Shown one piece after another: positions 1 to 8,900 of a stretch of DNA of 14,590 bases. Origin of the DNA: Rhodopirellula sp. (GTDB lineage: Bacteria; Planctomycetota; Planctomycetia; Pirellulales; Pirellulaceae). How positions within the stretch are numbered: the first letter of the stretch is position 1; the number at the start of each line of letters is the position of its first letter. The notes under the pieces are model-generated. The model saw only the letters and a program-made list of their open reading frames with translations. It did no database searches and was not told the origin of the DNA. The translations under genes were made by a program, and so were the position numbers. The DNA lies in NCBI GenBank assembly GCA_003513555.1, contig DOPG01000314.1, forward strand, positions 1 to 14,590. Direction: 5' to 3'.

Positions 1-3000
1 GTCCATTCGGGCAGCTATCCAAAATGAAGTTGACAATGGCCTGTTGGACCTCGATGTAGCGGGCGAGGGCGTCCGCGTTGTTTTGGGGGCCGAACCAGGC
101 GCAACAGCATCAACTGAAAACACTGGCATGCAGCAATTGCCAAGAACCCTTGCGCTTCGCGTCCCCACTCAAGGGGTCAATGCCTTGGGTGGAATTGTCG
201 ACGGGGATACATTCCAGATCGACGCAGGTGGCGGACCTGTTACCTTTGAGTTCGACACTGGTAATGGTATCGCTTCACCATTGAATCAGATGGTTGCCGT
301 GGTTGATGGTGAGACAGCAGCCGATACGGCAATTGCGATCAAAGATGCAATTGACAATGCCGGAATCGGGTTGAATTCATCGATTGAGGATGATGGCTTG
401 TCCGTCTATCTGAATCTTCCGCTTGATGGTGCGGCCTCGGTTGAACAGGGCCAATTGGCGTTGGTAGGCCTGAGTCGACCAGCTCTTGATGAAGAGACAA
501 TTGTCATTACACCATCGGATGGAATTTCTGATCCTGTTGTATTTGAAATTAATCGAACCGACGAACGTGACGGTTTGGGCAATGAAATCAATCCAGGAGT
601 CGGTGATGGTGTCACTGCACCGAATATCGCCATCGATCTGAATCGAGCAACGACGGGCGATGACTTCGCCGCATTGGTAGCGAATGCCATTCAGGGTCTT
701 AATCCGGTCGCTGGTTTGAATCCGGCGCTGGTTGAAGTGATTGCTGGTGGTGTGCTGCAGGTGGGTGGTGAAGAAGGTCTTGGGCTTACGGTGGATGCCA
801 ACTCCATGGAGGTCACCGGATCGCCATCGGTCAGTGGACCATCGACTGTCGAAGTTGCCGGGCCAGTGCTTCTGGGACTGCCACTGGTTGGTGGTGCTGG
901 CATCCTTGATGGTAGTGTCATGGTGCTGACTGCTGACAACGGCGATGAAGTGATCTTTGAGTTCAACGTGAATGGATCAGGTGTCACGATCCCAACTGCC
1001 GTACCAGTTCCTTATAACTTGACTGACCTCGTTGATACCGTTGCTACCAATCTTGCGTTGGTCGTAAACGGTGTCGCCAATCTTGGCATCACTGCAACTG
1101 CCCTGCCTGGTGGTGAAGTTTCTCTGGGGCGGATCAGCGAGTCACGTGTCAACATTAACGGAATTTTTGATCCCCTTGGTACAGGGGTATCTGCTCCAGG
1201 GCTTAATGGAGCTGAGCTGAAGCGTGGAATTGTCAATGATGGTGAAGTTTTGGTGATTAGCCAGGGTGCAATCACTGTCAGTTACGAGTTCGAGGCAGTG
1301 GCTGCTGGAGGCGGTGTCGCAACCGGTAATATCGCAGTGCCATTCATTGCAGACAGTACGCCGGGGCAAGTTGCACTTGCTCTTGCTTCAACTATCAATA
1401 GCAACAAGTTGGGGCTTTCGGTGGAAGCGGTTGCGGAGCTTGATCCAGCAACAGGAATTGCCAATGGCAAGGTCTTGCTGAATGATAAGCCTGGCACGGT
1501 GGTTGATATTTCTGCTGCTCCGACTTTAGAGAAATCTGGTGTTCCTGGCGGTGCAACGGCCATTAGTTATTCACCTTTGTTCGGGACCAACGAAATCAAG
1601 TTGGCAATGATCGATGCAATCAACTCGGTGAACGTGCCGGGTGAAACCGCTGTGACTTCGCTGTCAGCGGAAGATCGGGGTGGCGACACATTCTTCGTTT
1701 CGAATGCTTCGTTATTCCGAGGTGTAGCTGCTGTAGGCGGTACTGTCGCCAACTTCTCATTGCCAGGTGTCCAAGACATCGCTGGGAATAAGCTGGAAGC
1801 GAATCGCCCCGATTTCTCTACACGCTTCACCATTCTGATGCCAACGGCCCAATTGGATTTTGCTGATGCACCTGATCCAGTCAATTTGGTGAATGGACGA
1901 TACCCAACCAAGTTGGTTAGCAACGGACCAAGGCATGTCGTCGGCAATGGCCCACTGCTGGGTGATACGATTGACGCCAACTTGGATGGTCTGCCAGGCA
2001 TCACCGCTAACCGCGATGATGTGGCGATCGCGGTTGAGCATGACAGCATGAGCCTGTTTTCAACTGCCCTCGCCAACGGGGGTGCTGAAATCACGATTAC
2101 CACACCTGGGGGTTCAAATCCAGATCTCTGGGATGGGGATACGTTTACCCTTGATTTGGGGACCGCGCAAGCGACGTTCGAGTTTGATGTGCTGACGGAC
2201 AACTCTGGTGCCTTTGATGAAGACAATTTCGCGATTCGCCCTGCTGTCAATGACTCCGCTTTGTCCATTGCAGAGGCAATTCAGGTTGCCATTGCCGAAG
2301 CAAGATCTGAAAGCGATTTCAAGTTCAATCCTGCTTCGGTCGTGATTTCTGGAGATGCGTTATCGGCGACGGTAAACATCAGTGCGGATGATGAAGATGG
2401 GGTCAGCTTTATCAGTGATTTTAATCCTCTTGGAGTTTTGAATCACGCCATCTACTTGCCCATCGAAGTCGCTGTTACTGGGGCAGGAGTCCTTGAGGGT
2501 TGGATCGACTTCAATGCAGACGGTGACTGGGATGATCCGGGCGAGCAAATCCTCCCGATGTCGTTTGATCCAGCGACACAGGCGGTGCGTGACGAGTTGT
2601 TGCCCGCGAATCAAACGGGTGCTGTTTCGAATGTCTTTGCCGATACCGGCGGGACCAGCACGCGGATATTCAATGTTGTTGTTCCCCCAACGACCCCGAT
2701 TCCAGCTTCAGCCTTGACCACTTACGCGAGGTTCCGAGTTTCGAAAGAGGGTGGTCTGGGGCCTGATGGGCTCGCCCTAAGTGGTGAAGTTGAGGATTAC
2801 TCCATACGACTCCTGCCTGGCTTACCGCCGGAAATCCAGAATCCCGAGGTTGTTTACGATCACGCCGACCTGAAAGAAGACGGCATCTTCGTTGCAAATG
2901 GCGTTGGTCCAAACGCAGCAGGCCTGCTGGACGGAATTAACGTCAGTGACCCCGATGGGGTTGAGATCTACGTGGGTGACCGTTTTGTGGATAAAATGCT

Positions 3001-5449
3001 GCAGGTTGATCCAGACGGGACGAGTGGGCCGATTGCCCCAGTCAATGCAGGAACGCTGAACGTAAATTCGGACGGCACGTTAAACTTCCAGCCAGAGCCA
3101 GACTTCAATGGTCCGGTGACCTTTACCGTTCGTGTCGCTGATCAGCCTGCCGATCCCACTTTGCAACTCGTCAATTCAACTCCACTGACTGTTACTCTAA
3201 ACGTGTCAGCAGTGAATGACGCTCCTGTGGCAACTAACCCTCCGGTGGTGGTGGCACGGGAAATCAATGAGGACGAACCAGCAGTGTTCAATATCACTGA
3301 TGTTGACCCAAGTCAGTCTCTCATCGATGGCAAATACATCCCCGGTAACGTGACGTCAGTCGACGAGATGGATCAGCCGATGAAAATACTCGAGGCGGGA
3401 ACCTTCGACGGCTCGGTGTATCTTTCAGATCAAGGCGGTAATGTGACCGTCTCTGCCGATGGGACGACCATCACGTATACACCGCCCGAAGACTATAACC
3501 AGAATGTAGGACTGGGCACTGACTCCTTCACGTACATCGTGATTGATGAACCAGGTGGAAGCTTCACTCCGCAGCAGTCGCTCGATGTGGGCACCGTGAA
3601 TATCACATTTGTCGCTGTCAATGATCCACCCGTTGCCGAAGATGACAGTTATAACGCAACAGAAAACGTGGATCTGGTGATTCCGCTTATTGGTAACGTC
3701 AATGGTGTCGACGGAATCTTCAACAACGATAACGGTGGACCTGGCGATGAGGACCAAACTCTAGCACTGAAGACAGATGATTTCCCTCAGGACACATCCC
3801 AGGGTGGCACCGTGGTGTATGACTCTGTAAACGAACTGTTGACTTATTCTCCAGCGCCGAACTTCAGTGGCACGGATACGTTCATGTACACCGCGGTGGA
3901 TTCCTCTGGCCTTGAATCCGAATTGCCCGCAACGGTCACGATTATCGTGGCTGGGGTTGATGATAGCCCGGTCTTCCTGGGCGTCGAAGGCGTTGCAGGT
4001 GTCTCAACGATTACGCGTGATGAGGCAAAGGTTGGGGGCGCAACTCTCACCTATGATTTGAACTCATGGTTCAGTGATCCTGAAGGTGTAGCTTTGACTT
4101 ACAGTTCGTCAACGAGTCCGGCCACAACGCCACTGTTTGACCAGTCGATTACTGCGAATGTGCTTACTCTCGACTTGGCAGCGTTTGAGAGCGGTGCTGC
4201 AAACCTGTTGGTGACCGCAACTGATGGAGTTTCAGCTCCAACCACAGCAACCATCTTGGTAACGCTGAATGATACGCCAGACGGGCCGTTGGTCATCACG
4301 CTTCAGAATCCTTTTCTTGTAGCGGGCGATGAAGATACCGAAGTGACTCAGGATCTGTCGGCTGTGTTCAGTGACCCCGATGGTGACACGATGATTTATC
4401 ATGTGACCGAATTGGGGAGTTTGGAGAATCCCTCAGCGAGTCAGATTGAAGACCATGAGTTGGTACGGGAGATTAGGTTTGCAGGGGATTTGATGACAAT
4501 CATCCTGCAGCCGAATCAGCACGGCACCGTTGATTTCAGATTGGAAGCCGATGATCAGGATTCTTCAACACCGAATGCTGGGCATGATTTCAGACTGACA
4601 GTCGCCAGTGAGGAAGATTTCCCTGTTGCAGTGGATGACGGGTATACCGTTCCAATTGGCTCAGCACTGCAAGTTACGAATTTGAGTGAAGCACTGCTGG
4701 GTAATGACTATGACCCCGATGGTGACGATATCACTTTTAGCAGTGTGGTCGTCAATCCAACTGAAGGTACCGTCGTCGTAAACCCAGACGGAACGTTCAC
4801 CTATACCAATAATCAAGGAACGATTGGTGGAACAGATACCTTCACTTACAACATCGTGGACAGCACGAATAGGCAAAGCAATGACGCCACCGTAACCATC
4901 ACCTTTGAGGCTTCGGCTTATCAGAATCCGACCCCAGGGTTGGCAAATGATGTGAATGCCGATGGTTTTGTGACGGCGTTGGATGCTTTGCGGATCATTA
5001 ACTTCTTGGATGTTCAAGGTAGTGCGAACGTTCCTGTGAGTGTGATTGGTACCGCGCCACCGGACTTCTTGGATACGGATGGAAACGGTGCGGTCTCGCC
5101 TTTGGATGCTCTGCTTGTGCTGAACGAACTGGCCGAACTTGGTGGTGGTAGCGGTGAAGGAGAGTTTGCTCCTCAGAATCTTGCTGGGCTTGGTGTGACT
5201 TCAAGCTTCGCTGCGGCAAACCGCAGTGGCTTGCCTGTCCGTGACGTGCAGTTGGCGAATGATCTCGAACTTGCATCGCCGTTGGATCAGCTTTTGACCA
5301 ATGGTCTTGACTTGAACACCGCCGCACTTGAGTCAGTTGTTCAAGGCATGGAAGCGACTGATTCTGCTGAGGCTGTCTCGGCCGACGATGTTGATGAGGT
5401 TTTGGCGTCCGTGCTCGATGAAATCGATATAGCTCTAACGATTGAGTAG
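1..5449 (+). CDS. Giant extracellular repeat protein (TFEF units, GEVED, cadherin-like array, dockerin), 5' end missing
   Basis: The frame is open from base 2 to the TAG at 5447-5449, giving 1,815 codons. A TTG at 44 could be read as a start, but the frame continues upstream and bases 5-88 encode the tail of a repeat unit, so the true start lies left of the window. Order of parts: diverged TFEF units (2-1730), a bridge ending in DIAGNKLEANRPD (to about 1850), a GEVED domain (1853-2815), about six cadherin-like domains (2830-4915), a dockerin (4946-5140) and an acidic C-terminal tail ending VDEVLASVLDEIDIALTIE. There are no cysteines, no membrane helix and no sortase signal. The composition is rich in Asp, Gly, Thr and Val, as expected for calcium-stabilised exported beta-proteins. 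The likely role is surface adhesion or scaffolding; no enzymatic domain is visible in this portion. Gene 2 follows in the same direction after a terminator. Confidence 0.96.
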   Translation, partial: SIRAAIQNEVDNGLLDLDVAGEGVRVVLGAEPGATASTENTGMQQLPRTLALRVPTQGVNALGGIVDGDTFQIDAGGGPVTFEFDTGNGIASPLNQMVAVVDGETAADTAIAIKDAIDNAGIGLNSSIEDDGLSVYLNLPLDGAASVEQGQLALVGLSRPALDEETIVITPSDGISDPVVFEINRTDERDGLGNEINPGVGDGVTAPNIAIDLNRATTGDDFAALVANAIQGLNPVAGLNPALVEVIAGGVLQVGGEEGLGLTVDANSMEVTGSPSVSGPSTVEVAGPVLLGLPLVGGAGILDGSVMVLTADNGDEVIFEFNVNGSGVTIPTAVPVPYNLTDLVDTVATNLALVVNGVANLGITATALPGGEVSLGRISESRVNINGIFDPLGTGVSAPGLNGAELKRGIVNDGEVLVISQGAITVSYEFEAVAAGGGVATGNIAVPFIADSTPGQVALALASTINSNKLGLSVEAVAELDPATGIANGKVLLNDKPGTVVDISAAPTLEKSGVPGGATAISYSPLFGTNEIKLAMIDAINSVNVPGETAVTSLSAEDRGGDTFFVSNASLFRGVAAVGGTVANFSLPGVQDIAGNKLEANRPDFSTRFTILMPTAQLDFADAPDPVNLVNGRYPTKLVSNGPRHVVGNGPLLGDTIDANLDGLPGITANRDDVAIAVEHDSMSLFSTALANGGAEITITTPGGSNPDLWDGDTFTLDLGTAQATFEFDVLTDNSGAFDEDNFAIRPAVNDSALSIAEAIQVAIAEARSESDFKFNPASVVISGDALSATVNISADDEDGVSFISDFNPLGVLNHAIYLPIEVAVTGAGVLEGWIDFNADGDWDDPGEQILPMSFDPATQAVRDELLPANQTGAVSNVFADTGGTSTRIFNVVVPPTTPIPASALTTYARFRVSKEGGLGPDGLALSGEVEDYSIRLLPGLPPEIQNPEVVYDHADLKEDGIFVANGVGPNAAGLLDGINVSDPDGVEIYVGDRFVDKMLQVDPDGTSGPIAPVNAGTLNVNSDGTLNFQPEPDFNGPVTFTVRVADQPADPTLQLVNSTPLTVTLNVSAVNDAPVATNPPVVVAREINEDEPAVFNITDVDPSQSLIDGKYIPGNVTSVDEMDQPMKILEAGTFDGSVYLSDQGGNVTVSADGTTITYTPPEDYNQNVGLGTDSFTYIVIDEPGGSFTPQQSLDVGTVNITFVAVNDPPVAEDDSYNATENVDLVIPLIGNVNGVDGIFNNDNGGPGDEDQTLALKTDDFPQDTSQGGTVVYDSVNELLTYSPAPNFSGTDTFMYTAVDSSGLESELPATVTIIVAGVDDSPVFLGVEGVAGVSTITRDEAKVGGATLTYDLNSWFSDPEGVALTYSSSTSPATTPLFDQSITANVLTLDLAAFESGAANLLVTATDGVSAPTTATILVTLNDTPDGPLVITLQNPFLVAGDEDTEVTQDLSAVFSDPDGDTMIYHVTELGSLENPSASQIEDHELVREIRFAGDLMTIILQPNQHGTVDFRLEADDQDSSTPNAGHDFRLTVASEEDFPVAVDDGYTVPIGSALQVTNLSEALLGNDYDPDGDDITFSSVVVNPTEGTVVVNPDGTFTYTNNQGTIGGTDTFTYNIVDSTNRQSNDATVTITFEASAYQNPTPGLANDVNADGFVTALDALRIINFLDVQGSANVPVSVIGTAPPDFLDTDGNGAVSPLDALLVLNELAELGGGSGEGEFAPQNLAGLGVTSSFAAANRSGLPVRDVQLANDLELASPLDQLLTNGLDLNTAALESVVQGMEATDSAEAVSADDVDEVLASVLDEIDIALTIE
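2..1730 (+). repeat. Diverged tandem array of TFEF units in gene 1
   Basis: Five to six units of about 90-120 residues share one plan: a DGDTF-like strand, then a TFEFD-like strand, a variable loop, a helix rich in Ala and Ile, and a closing pair of strands. The strand cores are DGDTF at 200-214 with TFEFD at 242-256, VVFEI near 536-550, IFEFN at 953-967 and YEFE at 1283-1294. The helix parts include IRAAIQNEV at the very left edge, AIAIKDAIDNAG in the first complete unit and MIDAINSVN in the last. The last copy (about 1556-1730) keeps only the tail. Copies are strongly diverged at DNA level, so this is an old protein repeat and not a recent DNA duplication. I recall similar units from planctomycete giant proteins, but I cannot give a family accession. 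Confidence 0.75.
1853..2815 (+). other. GEVED domain interrupted by a TFEF unit
   Basis: The domain opens with LDFADAPDP (1853-1879), followed by the usual RHVVGNGPLLGDTIDA stretch. It closes with GWIDFNADGDWDDPGEQI, then YARFRVSKEGGLGPDGLA and GEVEDYSI (from 2783), which are hallmarks of the GEVED family. Between RDDVAIAV and DDEDGVSF (about 2036-2386) lies a full TFEF unit with DGDTF at 2132-2146 and TFEFD at 2174-2188. In ordinary family members, as I recall them, these two flanks lie close together. GEVED domains occur in large bacterial surface proteins; the exact ligand is unknown. Confidence 0.85.
2830..4915 (+). repeat. Array of about six cadherin-like / bacterial Ig-like domains
   Basis: Domain borders are marked by NDAPVA near 3212-3232, NDPPVAEDDSY near 3620-3655, VDDSPVF near 3955-3980 and VAVDDGY near 4625-4650. 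Inside the domains are repeated phrases such as DGTLNFQPEPDFNG, TITYTPPEDYN, LTYSPAPNFSGTDTF and GTFTYTNNQGTIGGTDTF, and DPDGD-type acidic motifs that would bind calcium at domain joints. The fourth and fifth copies (about 3970-4620) are more diverged, with FSDPEG and FSDPDGD loops. Such arrays form long extracellular rods. The number of copies is my estimate from the visible boundaries. Confidence 0.85.
4946..5140 (+). other. Dockerin type I domain
   Basis: Two calcium-loop plus helix repeats are visible: DVNADGFVTALDAL (4949-4990) followed by RIINFL, and DTDGNGAVSPLDAL (5072-5113) followed by LVLNEL. The loops carry Asp or Asn at the positions expected for calcium ligands. Dockerins bind cohesins in cellulosomes, but in planctomycete giant proteins they are common near the C-terminus without an evident cellulosome, so the partner is unknown. 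No cohesin is visible in the window. Confidence 0.9.
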
Positions 5450-5538
5450 CGAGTGGGCTGATGCAGGGTGTCCGCCTCTGGCGTAGCTCTGCTGAATCGT
5501 CTTAACGCTGAATCGCCTGCGCACTGCGAAACACGACT

Positions 5539-5576
5539 AAACCCGGCTGGTAACTCAAGTTGCCAGTCGGGTTTTG
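5539..5576 (+). terminator. Rho-independent terminator after gene 1
   Basis: A 16-bp stem is formed by AAACCCGGCTGGTAAC (5539-5554) and GTTGCCAGTCGGGTTT (5559-5574), with two G-U pairs and a TCAA tetraloop. The stem ends in a run of four T (5572-5575). It lies 90 bases after the stop codon of gene 1. Because the left arm starts with AAA, the hairpin could in part act on the other strand too, but no minus-strand gene reads into it. Confidence 0.85.
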
Positions 5577-5859
5577 TAAATACATGAAGTACCGTTTCTT
5601 TCTTTTTGTCTGCCCAGCCCTGCTCGACGGTTGCCAGAGCAATCTTGGAAATGGCGGCGTGGCGCCTCCCTACTTGCCTGCTTGGCAGATTCTTAATGGG
5701 GATTTTAGAAAAAACGGGTCTTTTTCTCAGGATTTGCTGATAAACGCTGACGCTCAAACTAAATTGGTTGGGCTCCGTGTACTGACGATTTTGTCGGTCG
5801 TTCCGGGATTTGCTTTCTTATTTTTTATTGATTTTGTCGTTTTTCTTGGCACTCTTTTC

Positions 5860-5867
5860 AGGTGATC
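5860..5867 (+). promoter_or_regulatory. Extended Shine-Dalgarno of gene 2
   Basis: AGGTGATC matches eight bases of the complement of the usual 16S rRNA 3' end (GATCACCT) and sits six bases before the ATG at 5874. This decides the start: an in-frame GTG at 5862 lies inside the site itself and is an unlikely start, and the frame is closed upstream by TGA at 5829-5831. Confidence 0.8.
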
Positions 5868-5873
5868 TCCCCC

Positions 5874-5969
5874 ATGAGCAAAAGACGCAACCCTCGCAAA
5901 CGCAGTCTTTTACCAGCGTCTCGGCAGCTTCGACTTGAGACATTGGAACGGCGCGAGTTGTTAGCTGCA
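5874..5969 (+). other. LEPR-XLL-type N-terminal motif
   Basis: The first 32 residues begin with a very basic stretch (KRRNPRKR) and then LRLETLERRELLAA at residues 19-32. This fits the LEPR-XLL type of N-terminus known from large planctomycete and other bacterial exported proteins. There is no hydrophobic core of a Sec signal peptide. The motif is thought to mark export or sorting, but its mechanism is not settled. Confidence 0.75.
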
Positions 5970-8900
5970 GAGTTTGCGGGGGCATTGGCTCCAGGTTCAT
6001 CATTCGATTGGTCTAATGGTTCCGGTGATATCAATTTGGGCGGGCAGAGATGGACAAACCCTGTGGGAGGGCCAAGTCCGAATATCGGTGACGCGGCGAC
6101 CGTTACTTGGGGCATTGTGCCCGATGGAACGCTCAATCGTGATGGCGATGCCAGCAATTTGGTCGCGTTTCTGAATGGCATCTACGGCGATAATGGATCA
6201 ACAACGATCGCAGGCCACTCATGGTTCCCATTGGTCAGTGCAGCCTACCAAGAGTGGTCGCAGTTGACCGGACTCAATCTGGAATACGAACCGAATGACG
6301 ATGGAGTACAACAGTCGGGTTCATTAGCTTCTCGTGGCGTTTTGGGCGTGAGGCCAGATATCCGAATCTTTGGGGCTGCTATTGATGGGAACAGTGGCAC
6401 TCTCGCATTCAATTTTTTCCCGAGCGCGGGAGGGCAATCTGGAACGGATGGTGACATGCAGATTGACACCACCGATAATTTTTACCAGAACCGCAGTGAT
6501 GGTCCCAATGGACCCAATCGTGCATTGCACAACGTCTTGGTTCACGAGATTGGCCACGGTATAGGTCTGGGGCATGTGATTCCCGTCAATCAGACGAAGA
6601 TCATGGAGCCAATTATCTCAGTGGCTTATCGGGGCGCGCAGCATGACGACCTGCTGGCGGCGCAAAGTCTCTATGGAGATCGTTTCGGTGACAATGATGC
6701 ATCGCTGACAGCGACCAATCTTGGTGCTTACACCGGAACCCAGTTGACTGTCGACAATGTTTCAATCGATCAGGATAACGACACCGATTGGTACAGTTTC
6801 GATGCAACTGCAGGGACTTCGGTCAGTCTTGCGGTTTCACCTGTCGGTGAATTGTATGATGTAGGTCGTCAAGGTGGTGCTATCCGTCCGGTCAACACAA
6901 AGCTCAACAGCGATCTGCGATTCACGGTATTCGGTCCGAGCGGCTTGCTTGAGTCGCGTAATGCAACGGCGTTAGGAGCGAGGGAGTTTATCTCTGGCTT
7001 AACCCTGACTGAGACAGGGACTTATTTGGTACAGGTGTCTGGCACGGCAGTGCTTGGGCCGGCGCCTCCCGCGGGCGACCAGACGCCCACGCAACTGTAC
7101 TCACTTTCTATCTCGGATCAGTTGAGTGGCCCGCGATTGATTGCGGTTAGACCCGATGCTGGTGAATTACTGCTGGAGGGTGATACCCTCCATACCGCTC
7201 CGCAAACATTCAACCTGTTGTTCGAAGGTGGAGTGGGGATCGATGAAGCGACAATCAATCCGGACACTATCAAGCTTTTTCGAAGTGGTACTGACGGAAC
7301 GTTTGGTGATGGCAATGAGATTGAAGTCGACTTGGGTTACGTCGGCCTCGCCGAACCGGGGAATACGGACCCTGACAATTTGCAACGAATAGTTGTCCGT
7401 GCAGCTAGCAGTGCCTCCTTTAATGCGAAAGATGCGTCTGTAGCATTTCCAGATGATCTTTATCAGATTCGAATCATCGGGGCTGGTGATAACCCACTCG
7501 CGAGTCAGGCGGGCGAGGCTTTCAATGCTGGTGAAAACTTTGAATTGACTTTCCGACTTGATCGTGGCGCACAAATTGTGTCAGTCGTGCCGCAGCCCGT
7601 GAGCCGTAATACACAAGAGTTGGTTTTCAGCGGAGCGGACGGCGAGTACCGCCTGGCGTTTGGTGGAGAAGAAACCGAACTGCTTAACGTAGCTGATAAT
7701 GATGTGCAAATTCTCGGTGCATTGAATGCTTTGCCCAATGTTCAACCGGGTGATATTGAAATTGTGGGTCCTGGCGCATTCCTCTTCACAGGTCATTTTG
7801 CCGGAGAGCAGGTTGACTTGCTGGAGGTGATTGATCGTACGACTGGTAACGGGACGATTGAGGTGGTTCGGCTCAGCACTCTCAGTCAGGCGTCAAATCA
7901 GATTACAGTCTATTTTGACGATCAGGTTTTGGAAGAAGCTCAAGTCACCGATCCTGCCTACTATCAGCTTGTCAACACAAACGCGACTGACGTTGACGCT
8001 GATGATCTGACAATGCTTCCGGAAAGCGTTACCTACGACTCGGTCAACAATACCGCAGTTTTGTTTTTTGCTACTGATATCCCGGAAGGAAACTATCGTC
8101 TGGATGTCGGCACTCCGCAATTTGATAACTCGACGTCTGCGAACGCGACGCAGGTGGGGTTGCTGACGAATGATCATGATTATGCTGAATCTGGGTACCT
8201 CGGTGACTTCAATGGTGAAAGTACAAACCCGGCAGATATCGATTTTTATGAACTCGACTTGCGTGCCGGAGCTACTGTGCAGGTGGATGTCACTGCGCAA
8301 GTGGCTTCACTGGGTTTGCGGGTCCGTTTACTGGACGCGAGTGGGGTCCAGCAAGATTTGGATGTGTCGGTGGCTGGCGGGACAGCGAGCATAACCTTCA
8401 ATTCCGTACCTGATGGTACCTATTTCGTTGAAGTCACGAGTTCCATTGGTGAGACAGGTCCCTATTCCATCGACCTGTCAGTTAGCGGTAGTCCGGTAAA
8501 CCCTGATGATGACAACACAACGACATCAGATGCAACAGATCTTGGAAAACTGGGTGCGGCTTCCTTGACGGTTGTCGCAAGCATTGAACCGCAGGCTATT
8601 CCACTGCCACCACGCCCCGGTAGTAGTGATGAGCCAGGGCATCGGCAGTTCGTTCCTGATGATGATCATGCTCCAGGGCTTGGGACTAATCCCGTTGCTC
8701 CGCAAGCGATTGAAAAGATTGTGTATTACTTCCCCGATACAATGGGAACAGACCCGCTGGGTAGTCCTTACACAAACCTTCTTACTGAGTCAGAGAAGGA
8801 TATTGCCCGGATGGCGTTCGAGCTGTATGGCAGGGTCTCCGGTTACGAGTTCATCGAGTCAACCGAGACAATATTCGGAGCTGCTGTTAATCCGTTTGGA

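Larger units (their letters stand above)
5450..5873. other. Intergenic region between the two giant genes
   Basis: This 424-base gap holds the terminator at 5539-5576 and, at its right end, the Shine-Dalgarno of gene 2. The stretch from about 5780 to 5860 is strongly T-rich. The promoter of gene 2 should lie between the terminator and 5860, but I see no convincing -35/-10 pair. A small reading frame (5584-5865) is present but not supported as a gene. No tRNA, CRISPR or insertion-sequence ends are seen. Confidence 0.7.

Noticed and set aside
44..46. TTG at 44 as the start codon of gene 1
   Set aside because: The frame is open to the left edge and bases 5-88 encode the tail of a repeat unit, so translation must begin upstream.
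1567..2268. Minus-strand frame of 233 codons opposite gene 1
   Set aside because: It is fully antisense to the GEVED region and has low-complexity Ser/Pro-rich content typical of shadows of Asp/Gly-rich genes.
5707..5727. Second terminator: AGAAAAA ... TTTTTCT inverted repeat
   Set aside because: The stem is only seven A-T-rich pairs with a GC-rich loop, too weak to call beside the strong hairpin at 5539-5576.
5341..5757. Minus-strand frame of 138 codons across the end of gene 1
   Set aside because: It overlaps the well-supported gene 1 end and the terminator, has no recognisable domain and no start signal; it is a shadow frame.
5584..5865. Small lipoprotein- or membrane-like gene in the intergenic gap
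   Set aside because: There is no Shine-Dalgarno before the ATG, it starts eight bases after the terminator's T-run, the LDGC box is a poor lipobox, and its apolar end is a by-product of a T-rich tract. I keep it only as a low-interest finding.
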